A stretch of 57,087 nucleotides of DNA from CAYQQK01 sp964420065 (lineage in GTDB: Bacteria; Bacillota; Dethiobacteria; DTU022): the NCBI GenBank assembly GCA_964420065.1, contig CAYQQK010000014.1, positions 1-57,087 of the forward strand, given 5' to 3'. Of the stretch, positions 7,241-15,217 are shown one piece after another. A program made the translations under genes and the position numbers. Numbering within the stretch: position 1 is the first letter of the stretch; every line of letters starts with the position of its first letter. The notes beneath the pieces were generated by a model, which made no database searches, was not told where the DNA came from, and saw only the letters and a list, made by a program, of their open reading frames with translations.

Positions 7241-9226
7241 TTAAAGGCGATAAGCAACCTGAAAGGCCTCATGAATCGCCTCGCCGGCATTACGGGGATG
7301 ATCACAATCGCCGATTGCGTAGACCTCCTCCATTCGTTCTTTCAGCGGTCCTTCAAGGGGGTTGAAGGAACTTGCACCGGTGGCCCAAATCACGGTATCA
7401 ATCTCCTCCAAGGCGATCTCTTCTCCCTCCCGCCGAATATGGACGGAACTGGGGCCAACCCCGGTTACGGTCGTCCCGGTCCGGATTTCCACGGCCGGGT
7501 TGGCTTCCAGTCGGGCCAACAGTTCACCGCGCAAGGTCGGAAACTGGTCCGGAGCCAACTCGGGCGCCATTTCCACCACAACCACCCGGTGTCCCTTTTC
7601 AGCCAGAAACTCCGCTGTTTCGCAGCCCACCAGCCCCCCGCCAACGACAACCACGTGCCGCCCCGGGACAACTTTTTCTTGCAGCACCTCCCAGGCGGTC
7701 ACCGCTTTTGACCGGTCCAGACCGGGCAGATCCGGCACCAGGGGAGAAGCCCCCGTAGCCAAAATGACTGCGTCGGGCTTTTCCCGCATCACCGTTCCGA
7801 CGCCGGCCGGGGTGCCCCGGTGTATCTCCACTCCCGAAACTTCGTTTCGGTAGATCAGGTAACGCAGAATTTCCCCAAAACGGTCCTTTTTCGGGGCCGC
7901 CTTGGCCAGCAACGCTTGACCGCCCAGCCCCGGCCCGCGATCAAAGAGGACCACCCGGTGCCCCCTTTCCCGCGCCACCCGTGCGGCCTCGAGACCGGCC
8001 GGTCCTCCGCCGACAACCACCACTTTTTTGGCATGGCAGGCCTTTTCAAACGGGAATTCCCCTTCCTTGCCGGCACGAGCGTTGTAAATGCAGCTCACCG
8101 GCCGGTTATAGGCCAGCAAAAAATCGGCGCACATCTGGTTGCACTGGATGCATTTGCGAATGCTCTGCAGTTGCCCCTGCTCAATTTTACGCACAAAGTG
8201 GGAATCAGTGATCAGACCGCGACCGACGGCAATGAAATCGGCCCGGCCCTGCCCGATGACCGCTTCACCCAGTTCCGGATCGTGGAACTTGCCCACGGCG
8301 ATAACCGGAAGACGAACCTTTTCTTTGATCGCCGCGGCATAATCCTCCAGGGGCGTTTCCGGGACGGACATGGTCGCGATCATCGGTGCAGGGGAACCGT
8401 AAACGCCTACGGAAACATGGATCGCGTCGACGCCCCATTTTTCCAGAAGGCCGGCAAATACAAGCCCTTCTTCCGGTGTAATGCCCCCCTCCATATACTC
8501 ATTCGCATTCATCCGAAAGAGCACCGGAAAATGATCACCCACAGCAGCGCGTACCGCCTGCACCACTTCCCGCGGGAAACGCAGCCGTCTCTCCCAATCG
8601 CCGCCGTAGGCATCACTGCGTCGGTTGCTGTAAGGCGAAAAAAACTGATTGACCAGATAGCCATGGGTCCCGTGAATTTCAACCGCGTCAAAGCCCGCCT
8701 CCCTGGCCCGGCGGGCGGCGTGACCGAACGCGGCAACCGTCCCCCTTATTTCGTCCACATTCATCTCCCGGGGCTCCTCACCACAAACAGGGCAAGGCAG
8801 CGCCGAAGGAGCCACCGGCCGGCTGCCACAAACAGCGGTGGTGGTCTGCCGGCCGGCATGATGCAGCTGAATCGCCGCCCGGGCTCCGGGTCGTTTGATC
8901 CGTTGCGCCAGATGACGCAGGCCGGGAACAAATTTATCCGCCCAGATGCCCACCTGGCGCAAAATAGCCCTTCCCTCCGGGGCCACGGCGGCAACCTCGA
9001 CGATGATCAGCCCGGTTCCGCCTTCGGCGCGGGCCTCGTAATAGTTTGCCAGGCGCGCGCTAACAAATCCCTCCTCACCGGCATAACCGGTGCCCATGGG
9101 CGGCATGACCACCCGGTTTTTGACCTGCATCTTTCCAATCCGGCCCGGAGAAAGAAGGTGTTTAAATTCTGCCGCACCCTCCCCGGCCGCCTTTGCCTTT
9201 CTTTCCATCGCCGGTGCTTTTTGCAT
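7241..9226 (-). CDS. Old Yellow Enzyme-type NADH:flavin oxidoreductase (enoate/dienoyl-CoA reductase family)
   Basis: Three-domain reductase of about 660 residues, as in FadH, enoate reductase and BaiCD. The N-terminal TIM barrel binds FMN (VVMPPMGTGYA; IQLHHAGRQ; DAVEIHGTHGYLVNQFFSP). A cysteine motif CIQCNQMC plus a later Cys (PVSCIYN) holds a 4Fe-4S cluster. The C-terminal half has two Rossmann folds for FAD and NAD(P)H (VVVGGGPAGLEAA; VVVVGGGLVGCETAE). It reduces activated C=C bonds in an unsaturated acid, CoA ester or similar substrate. I place the start at ATG 9226 because GAGGGGG lies at the right distance; the upstream extension lacks a site. It is monocistronic, downstream of a tRNA terminator. 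Confidence 0.88.
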   Translation of the reverse strand: MQKAPAMERKAKAAGEGAAEFKHLLSPGRIGKMQVKNRVVMPPMGTGYAGEEGFVSARLANYYEARAEGGTGLIIVEVAAVAPEGRAILRQVGIWADKFVPGLRHLAQRIKRPGARAAIQLHHAGRQTTTAVCGSRPVAPSALPCPVCGEEPREMNVDEIRGTVAAFGHAARRAREAGFDAVEIHGTHGYLVNQFFSPYSNRRSDAYGGDWERRLRFPREVVQAVRAAVGDHFPVLFRMNANEYMEGGITPEEGLVFAGLLEKWGVDAIHVSVGVYGSPAPMIATMSVPETPLEDYAAAIKEKVRLPVIAVGKFHDPELGEAVIGQGRADFIAVGRGLITDSHFVRKIEQGQLQSIRKCIQCNQMCADFLLAYNRPVSCIYNARAGKEGEFPFEKACHAKKVVVVGGGPAGLEAARVARERGHRVVLFDRGPGLGGQALLAKAAPKKDRFGEILRYLIYRNEVSGVEIHRGTPAGVGTVMREKPDAVILATGASPLVPDLPGLDRSKAVTAWEVLQEKVVPGRHVVVVGGGLVGCETAEFLAEKGHRVVVVEMAPELAPDQFPTLRGELLARLEANPAVEIRTGTTVTGVGPSSVHIRREGEEIALEEIDTVIWATGASSFNPLEGPLKERMEEVYAIGDCDHPRNAGEAIHEAFQVAYRL

Positions 9227-9323
9227 CCAGATCCCCCTCGTCAATTTAGCATGATCCATGGATGACCGGGCTTCCTTGAGCCTGGTTTTTCCCGGTACCC
9301 AACCTTAGTTTCTCTACCGGTGC

Positions 9324-9360
9324 AAAAAAAAATCACGGGTTGAAGATAAACCTCGTGATT
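9324..9360 (-). terminator. Rho-independent terminator after tRNA-Val
   Basis: On the minus strand the stem AATCACG/CGTGATT extends by GGTT/AACC across a single-base bulge, has a 7-base loop, and is followed by nine T residues. It ends the tRNA-Val transcript before the reductase gene. Confidence 0.85.
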
Positions 9361-9370
9361 CGATGGATTA

Positions 9371-9445
9371 TGGTGCGCCCGATAAGATTTGAACTTATGG
9401 CCTCCTGCGTGTCAAGCAGGCGCTCTCCCCCTGAGCTACGGGCGC
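9371..9445 (-). tRNA. tRNA-Val (anticodon GAC)
   Basis: Full cloverleaf on the minus strand. The acceptor GCGCCCG pairs with CGGGCGC, the D arm begins TAGCTCAG, the anticodon stem CCTGC/GCAGG holds loop TTGACAC with anticodon GAC, and the T arm contains GTTCAAATC. The 3' ACCA is encoded. It reads GUC and GUU codons. A terminator follows directly. Confidence 0.95.
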
Positions 9446-9615
9446 ACATCGCCTTGCCTTCATTTTAGCACCGCCCTGTCACCACTGTCAACACGCACAC
9501 CCGGGCGTTTCCCCGAACCGATCAACCGAGCATGGAGCACCGTCCAAAATAAACCAAAATCCGGTTCGCTCACTCTGCATCCTGACGGGGGCAGGGCCTG
9601 CTACCCGGCCGGGCC

Positions 9616-11010
9616 TTACCCGAGCATTGCCAATAGACGTGGTACCGTTTCCGATGCATCCCCCCAGACGGGGATGACATGGGGCATCCGGTAAAGCAAG
9701 TTTTCTACCCCCGAGTAACCCGGTTTGGCATCGAGGTTGCACACCACAACGGCAGGTGCTTGTTCTGCTTTCAATACCGGCATCCCGTAAATCGGGGTGC
9801 CCGCAGCGGTACCGGCGGCCGGGTTGACTACATCGCATGCCCCGACGACGATCACCAGGTCGGCCCGGCAAAATTCACAGTTGGCCTCCTCCATTTCAAC
9901 AAGCTTGTCGTAGTCGATTCCTGTCTCGGCCAGAAGGACGGTCATATGGCCCGGCATCCGGCCGGCCACCGGATGGATCGCGATCTGTACCTCCTTGCCT
10001 CGCGCCTCGCAAGCGTGGATCAACTCTGTCACTGCCCGCTGCGCCTGGGCCACGGCCATACCGTATCCCGGCACGATCATCACCTTTTGCGCTTTCCGGA
10101 GCAGCTCCGGAAGCTGTTCCTCCGGAAGACGGGGAAGACCCCCTTTTCCGATGCCGGCCCGTTCGGTCACCGTGTCCGGCCCCGGCTCCAACCCCGACTT
10201 GAAAGCAAATCCACCCAGAACGGCTGCCAGATTCCGGTTCATCGCCTGACACATCATCCGGGTCAGGATCAGGCCGGCTACCCCCACCAGGGCCCCGGTT
10301 GCTACCAGGAGCAAATTTTCCACCGCCAGACCGCACACAGCGGCGGCTACCCCGGAAAGCGAGTTTAGAAACGAAATGATCACCGGCATATCGGCACCGC
10401 CAATGCGCAATGCCATGAACAGACCGCAGAGACCAAAGACGATGGCCAGCAAAGGCAAGAAACAAGAAACATGCTTGCCTCCAGCGGCAACATTGGCCGC
10501 GACCAGGACGATTCCGCCCAGTAGCAGCAGGCGTAAAACCGCTTCGTGGCCCGGCAGGACAAGCGCTTTTCCGGTTAACCAACCCTGCAGTTTCAAGGCG
10601 GCGACGACGCTGCCGCTAAAAGTCAAAGTACCGATCGCCAGGGCAAACCCGGCGGAAGACCAGAACAGCAACGCCCCGGCGCCGGAACTGGAAACAGATC
10701 CGGCTGCCGCTATCCCGGCCACCAGAGCCGAAGCCGCGCCGCCAAATCCGTTCAAAAGGGCCACTGTCTGGGGCATCCGGATCATTCTCACCCGCCGGCC
10801 GAGTGCAACTCCCAGCACGCCCCCTCCGGCCAAACAAAGCAAAACAACGGTTACGGCTGCCGGTTTCAGTTCGATCCAGGTCACAAGCAACGCCAGCATC
10901 ATGCAGAAAGCACTCAACCGGTTCCCCCATAGGGCGGTACGAGGCGATTGCAGCAGGCGCAGTCCCACCAAAAAACCGGTGATGATGACGGTTATTGTTG
11001 GATATATCAT
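9616..11010 (-). CDS. pntB: NAD(P) transhydrogenase beta subunit
   Basis: Beta subunit of the proton-translocating transhydrogenase, which couples proton flow to hydride transfer from NADH to NADP+. The N-terminal 260 residues are a run of hydrophobic helices (membrane domain II). The C-terminal part is the NADP(H)-binding domain III, with VPGYGMAVAQAQRAV, VAGRMPGHM and DLVIVVGACDVVNPAA. Its length of 464 residues is normal. Its start overlaps the pntAB stop (ATGA), showing translational coupling. It is the last gene of the three-gene operon. Confidence 0.95.
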   Translation of the reverse strand: MIYPTITVIITGFLVGLRLLQSPRTALWGNRLSAFCMMLALLVTWIELKPAAVTVVLLCLAGGGVLGVALGRRVRMIRMPQTVALLNGFGGAASALVAGIAAAGSVSSSGAGALLFWSSAGFALAIGTLTFSGSVVAALKLQGWLTGKALVLPGHEAVLRLLLLGGIVLVAANVAAGGKHVSCFLPLLAIVFGLCGLFMALRIGGADMPVIISFLNSLSGVAAAVCGLAVENLLLVATGALVGVAGLILTRMMCQAMNRNLAAVLGGFAFKSGLEPGPDTVTERAGIGKGGLPRLPEEQLPELLRKAQKVMIVPGYGMAVAQAQRAVTELIHACEARGKEVQIAIHPVAGRMPGHMTVLLAETGIDYDKLVEMEEANCEFCRADLVIVVGACDVVNPAAGTAAGTPIYGMPVLKAEQAPAVVVCNLDAKPGYSGVENLLYRMPHVIPVWGDASETVPRLLAMLG

Positions 11011-11315
11011 TCTTTCATTGAGCCGCCTTCCGCCCCGATTGACGGGCTCTCCTTACGTTGGAACATGCGCAGCATCCGTTCCGTCACCCAAAACCCGCCG
11101 GTGACATTAACCATCGCCAACACCAGGGCCGCCGCCGCAGGAACGCTTGCCTCGGGATAGGTCGCCCATGCGGCCAGGGCTCCGAGTACCGTGATCCCGG
11201 AAAGAGCGTTCATCCCCGACATGAGCGGTGTGTGCAAAAGCGGCGGTACGGCAGAAATAACGCGATACCCAAGCAGTGCCGCCGCAACGAGAAAAACAAG
11301 CATAACCGGTAGCAT
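11007..11315 (-). CDS. pntAB: NAD(P) transhydrogenase alpha subunit, membrane part
   Basis: A 102-residue membrane subunit with about three hydrophobic helices, corresponding to the C-terminal membrane part of the E. coli alpha subunit. The conserved helices LHTPLMSGMNALSGI and VTGGFWVTERML are clear. In this organism the alpha chain is split into a soluble and a membrane polypeptide, as in Rhodospirillum. It lies between pntAA and pntB. Confidence 0.93.
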   Translation of the reverse strand: MLPVMLVFLVAAALLGYRVISAVPPLLHTPLMSGMNALSGITVLGALAAWATYPEASVPAAAALVLAMVNVTGGFWVTERMLRMFQRKESPSIGAEGGSMKE

Positions 11316-11366
11316 CTGGATTACCTCCTGCCAGGAGACACTTTCGGAAACACGGTATAAATCCGC

Positions 11367-12551
11367 CTATTCGTTTTCCCTTGCCCGCATCGCCAGCAAG
11401 GTCCCGCGGTGGAGAATATCACCGGCACGGGTGACCAGGGTATGATTGATAATCTCATCGGCAGAACCGGCTTCAATCGGGCCGCTTTGAACCAGGTGAT
11501 TCAAAAAATTCCAGACCCCCTGCGCAAACAGACGGGTTGCATCGATGGACAGGGTGGCCGGGATGTTCAAAAACCCGCTGATCAGGACTCCATCATGGGA
11601 AAACTCTTCGCCGGGCCGGGTGAGGCTGCAGTTACCCCCCTGATCCACCGCCACGTCGACAATGACCGCCCCTTTTTGCATGCCGCCAATTGCCGCCTCG
11701 TCCACCAGGATTGGAGCAACTTCTCCCGGAATCAATGCCGTCAGGATAACCGCATCACACTGCGCCAGAACCGGGGCCAGCACCTCTTTCTCCCGAGCAT
11801 GCCACTCTTCGGACAGCCGCCGCGCATAGCCGCCCCGGCCGGCAGCCAGCTCCTGCGGCACATCGAAGGGAATTGTTTCCGCGCCGAGGCTGCGCGCCTG
11901 TTCGTTGGCTTCCGCCCGTATATCCAGGGTTTCTATCTGCGCTCCGAGCCGCTTCGCGGTCGCAACCGCCTGCAAACCGGCAACGCCCGTTCCGACCACC
12001 AGGAACCGGGCCGGCTTGATCAGGCCGAAGGGGGTAGGCATGAGCGGGATAAACCGGGACAGGTGGTTGGCGGCAATAAGAGCCGCTTTGTAACCGCCAA
12101 CGGTGCTCATGAAGGTTAGCGTGTCCATCTGCTGGGCCCGCGCAATACGCGGGATGCCGTCGAGAGTAAAACTGGTAATACCCCGGCGGGCCAGCGTCGT
12201 TACAGTATCATGATTGCCGTAATTGGCCGGATGAAGAAAACAGATCAAAGTTCCGCCTTCCCGGATCATTTCCGCCTCGTGCCGCCCTAGTTCCGGATTA
12301 AACAGCGGTTCTTTAACCTTGAGCAAAGTATCTGCCTGTGTATAAATGTCCCCGGCCCCGGCCACGATTCCGGCCCCAGCCCGGATATAACTATCATCAT
12401 CGTAAAAAGCGCCTTCACCCGCCCCACTCTCCACCAGTACCCTGGCCCCTGCCTGTACCAGTTTTTCAACCGTTTCCGGAATGACCGCAACCCGCCTTTC
12501 CCCGGGCATGATCTCCCGGGGAATCCCTACCGTCATGCCTTTAAGCTGCAT
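11367..12551 (-). CDS. pntAA: NAD(P) transhydrogenase alpha subunit, NAD-binding part
   Basis: Soluble NAD(H)-binding domain I, related to alanine dehydrogenase. The N-terminus GIPREIMPGERRVA, the Rossmann motif VVGTGVAGLQAVATAKRLGA and VIVDVAVDQGGN identify it. The start ATG 12551 follows GGGGTG. It is first in the operon pntAA-pntAB-pntB, which suggests the cell adjusts NADPH supply with the proton gradient. Confidence 0.93.
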   Translation of the reverse strand: MQLKGMTVGIPREIMPGERRVAVIPETVEKLVQAGARVLVESGAGEGAFYDDDSYIRAGAGIVAGAGDIYTQADTLLKVKEPLFNPELGRHEAEMIREGGTLICFLHPANYGNHDTVTTLARRGITSFTLDGIPRIARAQQMDTLTFMSTVGGYKAALIAANHLSRFIPLMPTPFGLIKPARFLVVGTGVAGLQAVATAKRLGAQIETLDIRAEANEQARSLGAETIPFDVPQELAAGRGGYARRLSEEWHAREKEVLAPVLAQCDAVILTALIPGEVAPILVDEAAIGGMQKGAVIVDVAVDQGGNCSLTRPGEEFSHDGVLISGFLNIPATLSIDATRLFAQGVWNFLNHLVQSGPIEAGSADEIINHTLVTRAGDILHRGTLLAMRARENE

Positions 12552-12612
12552 TTTTTCACCCCAAGCAGTAATTGGTATGTCTCACCGGATTTTCCGACCG
12601 AAACGAAATTAT

Positions 12613-13152
12613 TTAAACAGTTTGGCGCAGGGTTTCTTCGAAAATATGGAAATCATTTTCACTGAAAAGGACAAAACGGACCAGTTCCAGGCCGGGCTTT
12701 TCCCGCAAGAAACTAAGTACTGCTTCCAAAGAAACGGTAGCCGCCTCCCGGAGTGGGTAACCAAAAATACCGGTGCTGATAGCCGGAAAAGAAACGCTTT
12801 TGATGCCGTGATCCAGGGCCAACTGCAAAGAATTCCGGTAACAAGACGCCAGCAAGGCAGCCTCCCCGGGCGCTCCCCGGTAGACCGGGCCGACCGTATG
12901 CAGTACGTATGATGCCTTAAGCCGGTAGCCCCGGGTCAGCTTTGCCTCCCCGGTCTCACAACCCCCCAGTTTTTGGCACTCCGCCCATAGTTCCGGGCCG
13001 GCAGCCCGGTGGATGGCACCGGCAACACCTCCGCCCGGTGCAAGCTGCTTGTTGGCCGCATTAACAATTGCTTCCGTATCCTGTTGCGTGATGTCACCCC
13101 TGACTATTTCCAGTTTCGTCGCACCGCTATGCAATTCTGCATACATGGTCAT
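12613..13152 (-). CDS. Macrodomain protein (ADP-ribose binding/deacylating)
   Basis: Stand-alone macrodomain of 179 residues, the MacroD/YmdB type. The ADP-ribose binding motifs are present: GDITQQDTEAIVNAAN, the loop LAPGGGVAGAIHRAAG, and FPAISTGIFGYPL. Such proteins remove O-acetyl groups from ADP-ribose or reverse mono-ADP-ribosylation. ATG 13152 follows AAGGAGG. It lies 61 bases upstream of pntAA on the same strand, so it could share that transcript. Confidence 0.9.
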   Translation of the reverse strand: MTMYAELHSGATKLEIVRGDITQQDTEAIVNAANKQLAPGGGVAGAIHRAAGPELWAECQKLGGCETGEAKLTRGYRLKASYVLHTVGPVYRGAPGEAALLASCYRNSLQLALDHGIKSVSFPAISTGIFGYPLREAATVSLEAVLSFLREKPGLELVRFVLFSENDFHIFEETLRQTV

Positions 13153-13625
13153 GCATTCTCGCCTCCTTACCTGGATAAAATCGGTTGTTTGTCAAACCTT
13201 GCCTATCATCCTCAGTAAAATACGGATTTCTCCCTTGAGCCAACCTTAAAAACACCCAAAACTCCTTCGCGCTTCGTCCCCCGAACGACGGTTCAAGGGG
13301 CTTCACCAGATCACGACACCCTCATCTTCGGCAAAATTGCACCCTCTCCCTTCTTGCAGCCCGATCAAATTGCCAAATAGTACATAAAAAAACGGCCGGG
13401 CCGTTTTGAACGGGGGATATATGTCTGTGACGTTCATTGAACATTTTTGTTTTAAATTAGCTTCAAGCTTGCTTTGCAGTTTTCTACGAAAAGCCCGACC
13501 ACCATAAATACAAGCAATAATCATGCCAATTGCCGGTCTGCTAAATAGACACCAACTACTGCAAGGTCCGGTTTTACCGAGCAAAATGGCAGCGGGTTGT
13601 CGGCGTTTCAATTGTATCCATTGTC
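13153..13625 (-). pseudogene. Gene-poor stretch, possible decayed gene
   Basis: No intact gene is recognised. An open frame of 109 codons (13303-13632, minus strand) overlaps the end of the methyltransferase gene by 7 bases, but its translation has no recognisable domain. A second frame nearby reads like real protein over a short span (KPDLAVVGVYLADRQLA) before a stop. This pattern of coding-like pieces in different frames suggests a broken gene. A lost restriction partner of the methyltransferase is possible but unproven. Confidence 0.25.
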
Positions 13626-14723
13626 TCAACATGAAAATTCTAAACTTGCTTGGATGGCCGCAGCCAAATCCTTTACGGTGCCTTTTTTATAGAATACCGT
13701 ATAATCAAGGCTGCCGTTTTTCTGAATACGCTCCAACAAATTTAGCCGCAGCTTGGTTTCCTGCCTGGTGATAACGGGGAAATGATAATGCTCGTTCGTA
13801 TATTTCACCTCCCTCCCTCCCTCTATCCTGTTTTTGATGAACTCCAAATGTTTCCGAAGCCTGCTGACGAGGATCTCATTGGAAAAAGGAACAACGTGAC
13901 CGAACCGGTTTGTAATGATATCCTTTAAATGACCGTCGATCTCTACCCCAATACTGTTTCGTTGATTGCACATGGCGGCCAACATGGTTGTCCCGGTCCC
14001 GACAAAGGGATCCAGGATCATATCTCCCTGCACCGAAAACATATTGACAAGCCGTTGCACCATTTCAAAAGGATAGGCGGCGCTTTTGTCCCTACCTTTG
14101 TTTCCATGCAGCTTCTGGTTCACTCCTTTTAAATCTTCCCAAATATCGGAGAACCAGCTATTCCTCTCCTCCCAAAAATAAGCGCTTTCCTGCCTGATTT
14201 TTATCTCCCGGGGGTTTTTAAACTCCCGCTTTCCGCCTTTGCGCAGGATCAGGATATATTCGTGTTCCAAAGTAATGTACGCCCCGGGGGGCAGCATACC
14301 CGATCCCATGAATTTGTTCGGAGCATTGGTCTGCTTTCTCCAGATGATGCCGGGAAGGACCGCAAATCCATTCACCGTAAAAAAACGCAAAACCCGGGCA
14401 TGGTTGGCAAACAGCTGGAAAAATCCGCCTATGGTCCGGGTGGCGTCGCCGATATTGATGCAGGCAATTCCACCTTTACGCAGAACCCGGGTCACCTGGT
14501 TCCATACTTGATCCAATTCCCGGTGCATCAGGGCAAAGGCCTTACCGCCCTCGCCTGCATCAAGCAATTTTTTTATTTCCGGGTTCTGCAAACCAAATAT
14601 TTTGTCCCACATCCCGATCATTGGATACGGTGGCGAGGTAACAACCAGATCGATACTTTCATCTTGAATCGTTTCAAGATTTTTGGCATCGCCGATTACC
14701 AGTCGGTGGTTCGTGTTAATCAT
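13626..14723 (-). CDS. Site-specific DNA methyltransferase (N4-C/N6-A)
   Basis: SAM-dependent amino-methyltransferase of DNA. The catalytic motif TSPPYP is near residue 34 and the SAM-binding motif DPFVGTGTTMLAA near residue 240, so motif order is IV then I (beta class). The form TSPPYPMIGMWDKIF recalls N4-cytosine enzymes such as the CTAG group, but specificity cannot be assigned by eye. ATG 14723 follows GGAGG at 5 bases. No intact restriction enzyme is adjacent, so it is either an orphan or the survivor of a system. Confidence 0.88.
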   Translation of the reverse strand: MINTNHRLVIGDAKNLETIQDESIDLVVTSPPYPMIGMWDKIFGLQNPEIKKLLDAGEGGKAFALMHRELDQVWNQVTRVLRKGGIACINIGDATRTIGGFFQLFANHARVLRFFTVNGFAVLPGIIWRKQTNAPNKFMGSGMLPPGAYITLEHEYILILRKGGKREFKNPREIKIRQESAYFWEERNSWFSDIWEDLKGVNQKLHGNKGRDKSAAYPFEMVQRLVNMFSVQGDMILDPFVGTGTTMLAAMCNQRNSIGVEIDGHLKDIITNRFGHVVPFSNEILVSRLRKHLEFIKNRIEGGREVKYTNEHYHFPVITRQETKLRLNLLERIQKNGSLDYTVFYKKGTVKDLAAAIQASLEFSC

Positions 14724-14789
14724 TTAAACCTCCATCATGATTTCCGAGTCCATGAATACAATTGAGTTCGAAAACCCGGTCATGTAAAT

Positions 14790-14825
14790 TTGAACCGCCG
14801 CTGTTTTCTAGCGGCAGGGTTTCAA
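14790..14825. other. Hairpin between methyltransferase gene and tRNA-Arg
   Basis: GCCGCT/AGCGGC with a 7-base loop, enclosed by TTGAA/TTCAA, gives a two-tier hairpin. No T-run follows on either strand, so it is not an ordinary terminator. It lies about 65 bases upstream of the methyltransferase start, in a 285-base stretch without a gene. Confidence 0.35.
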
Positions 14826-15008
14826 GGGCATAGGCAGGTCGACAACCTGTTTACCCTTCCCCATCTCCCCGGAACCCCCTTTTGTAAGCTTGGCTTGGTT
14901 ACCAGGTCTGCCATTATTTTATCATCCCGGATCTATAGTACAGGTAAGACAAGGAAATAGACAAGATGAAGTGATTGGCGACATAATGGCTATTGGATAA
15001 AAGAGGAG

Positions 15009-15084
15009 TGGTGCGCCTGGCAGGAGTCGAACCTGCGACCTGCGGATTAGGAATCCGTCGCTCTATCCTCTGAGCTACAGGCGC
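15009..15084 (-). tRNA. tRNA-Arg (anticodon CCT)
   Basis: Cloverleaf on the minus strand. The acceptor GCGCCTG pairs with CAGGCGC, the D arm begins TAGCTCAG, the anticodon loop TTCCTAA gives CCT, and the T arm contains GGTTCGACTCC. The 3' ACCA is encoded. The outermost anticodon-stem pair is an A-C mismatch. It reads AGG codons. Confidence 0.95.
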
Positions 15085-15155
15085 GCGCCCTTTATTATAA
15101 CCTGAAAAGGCTCGCCAAAACAAGGGATACACGTTTCGAGCCATGAAAGTATCGG

Positions 15156-15184
15156 TTGACAGGGAACAAGCGAGATTTTATAAT
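15156..15184 (+). promoter_or_regulatory. Consensus sigma-A promoter of hydratase gene
   Basis: TTGACA at 15156-15161, a 17-base spacer and TATAAT at 15179-15184, a perfect match to the housekeeping consensus. It lies inside the longest open frame of the next gene, which rules out the upstream ATG at 15143 as the start. Confidence 0.85.
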
Positions 15185-15217
15185 TTCTTCAGTAAAATGA
15201 CGAAAGGGCAGAAGCAA

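Noticed and set aside
7820..9265. Open frame of 481 codons on the plus strand
   Set aside because: It is antisense to the enoate-reductase-like gene with all its motifs; no domain is seen.
15009..15084. tRNA-Arg as attachment site of an integrated island
   Set aside because: I found no integrase and no repeat of the tRNA 3' end elsewhere in the window.
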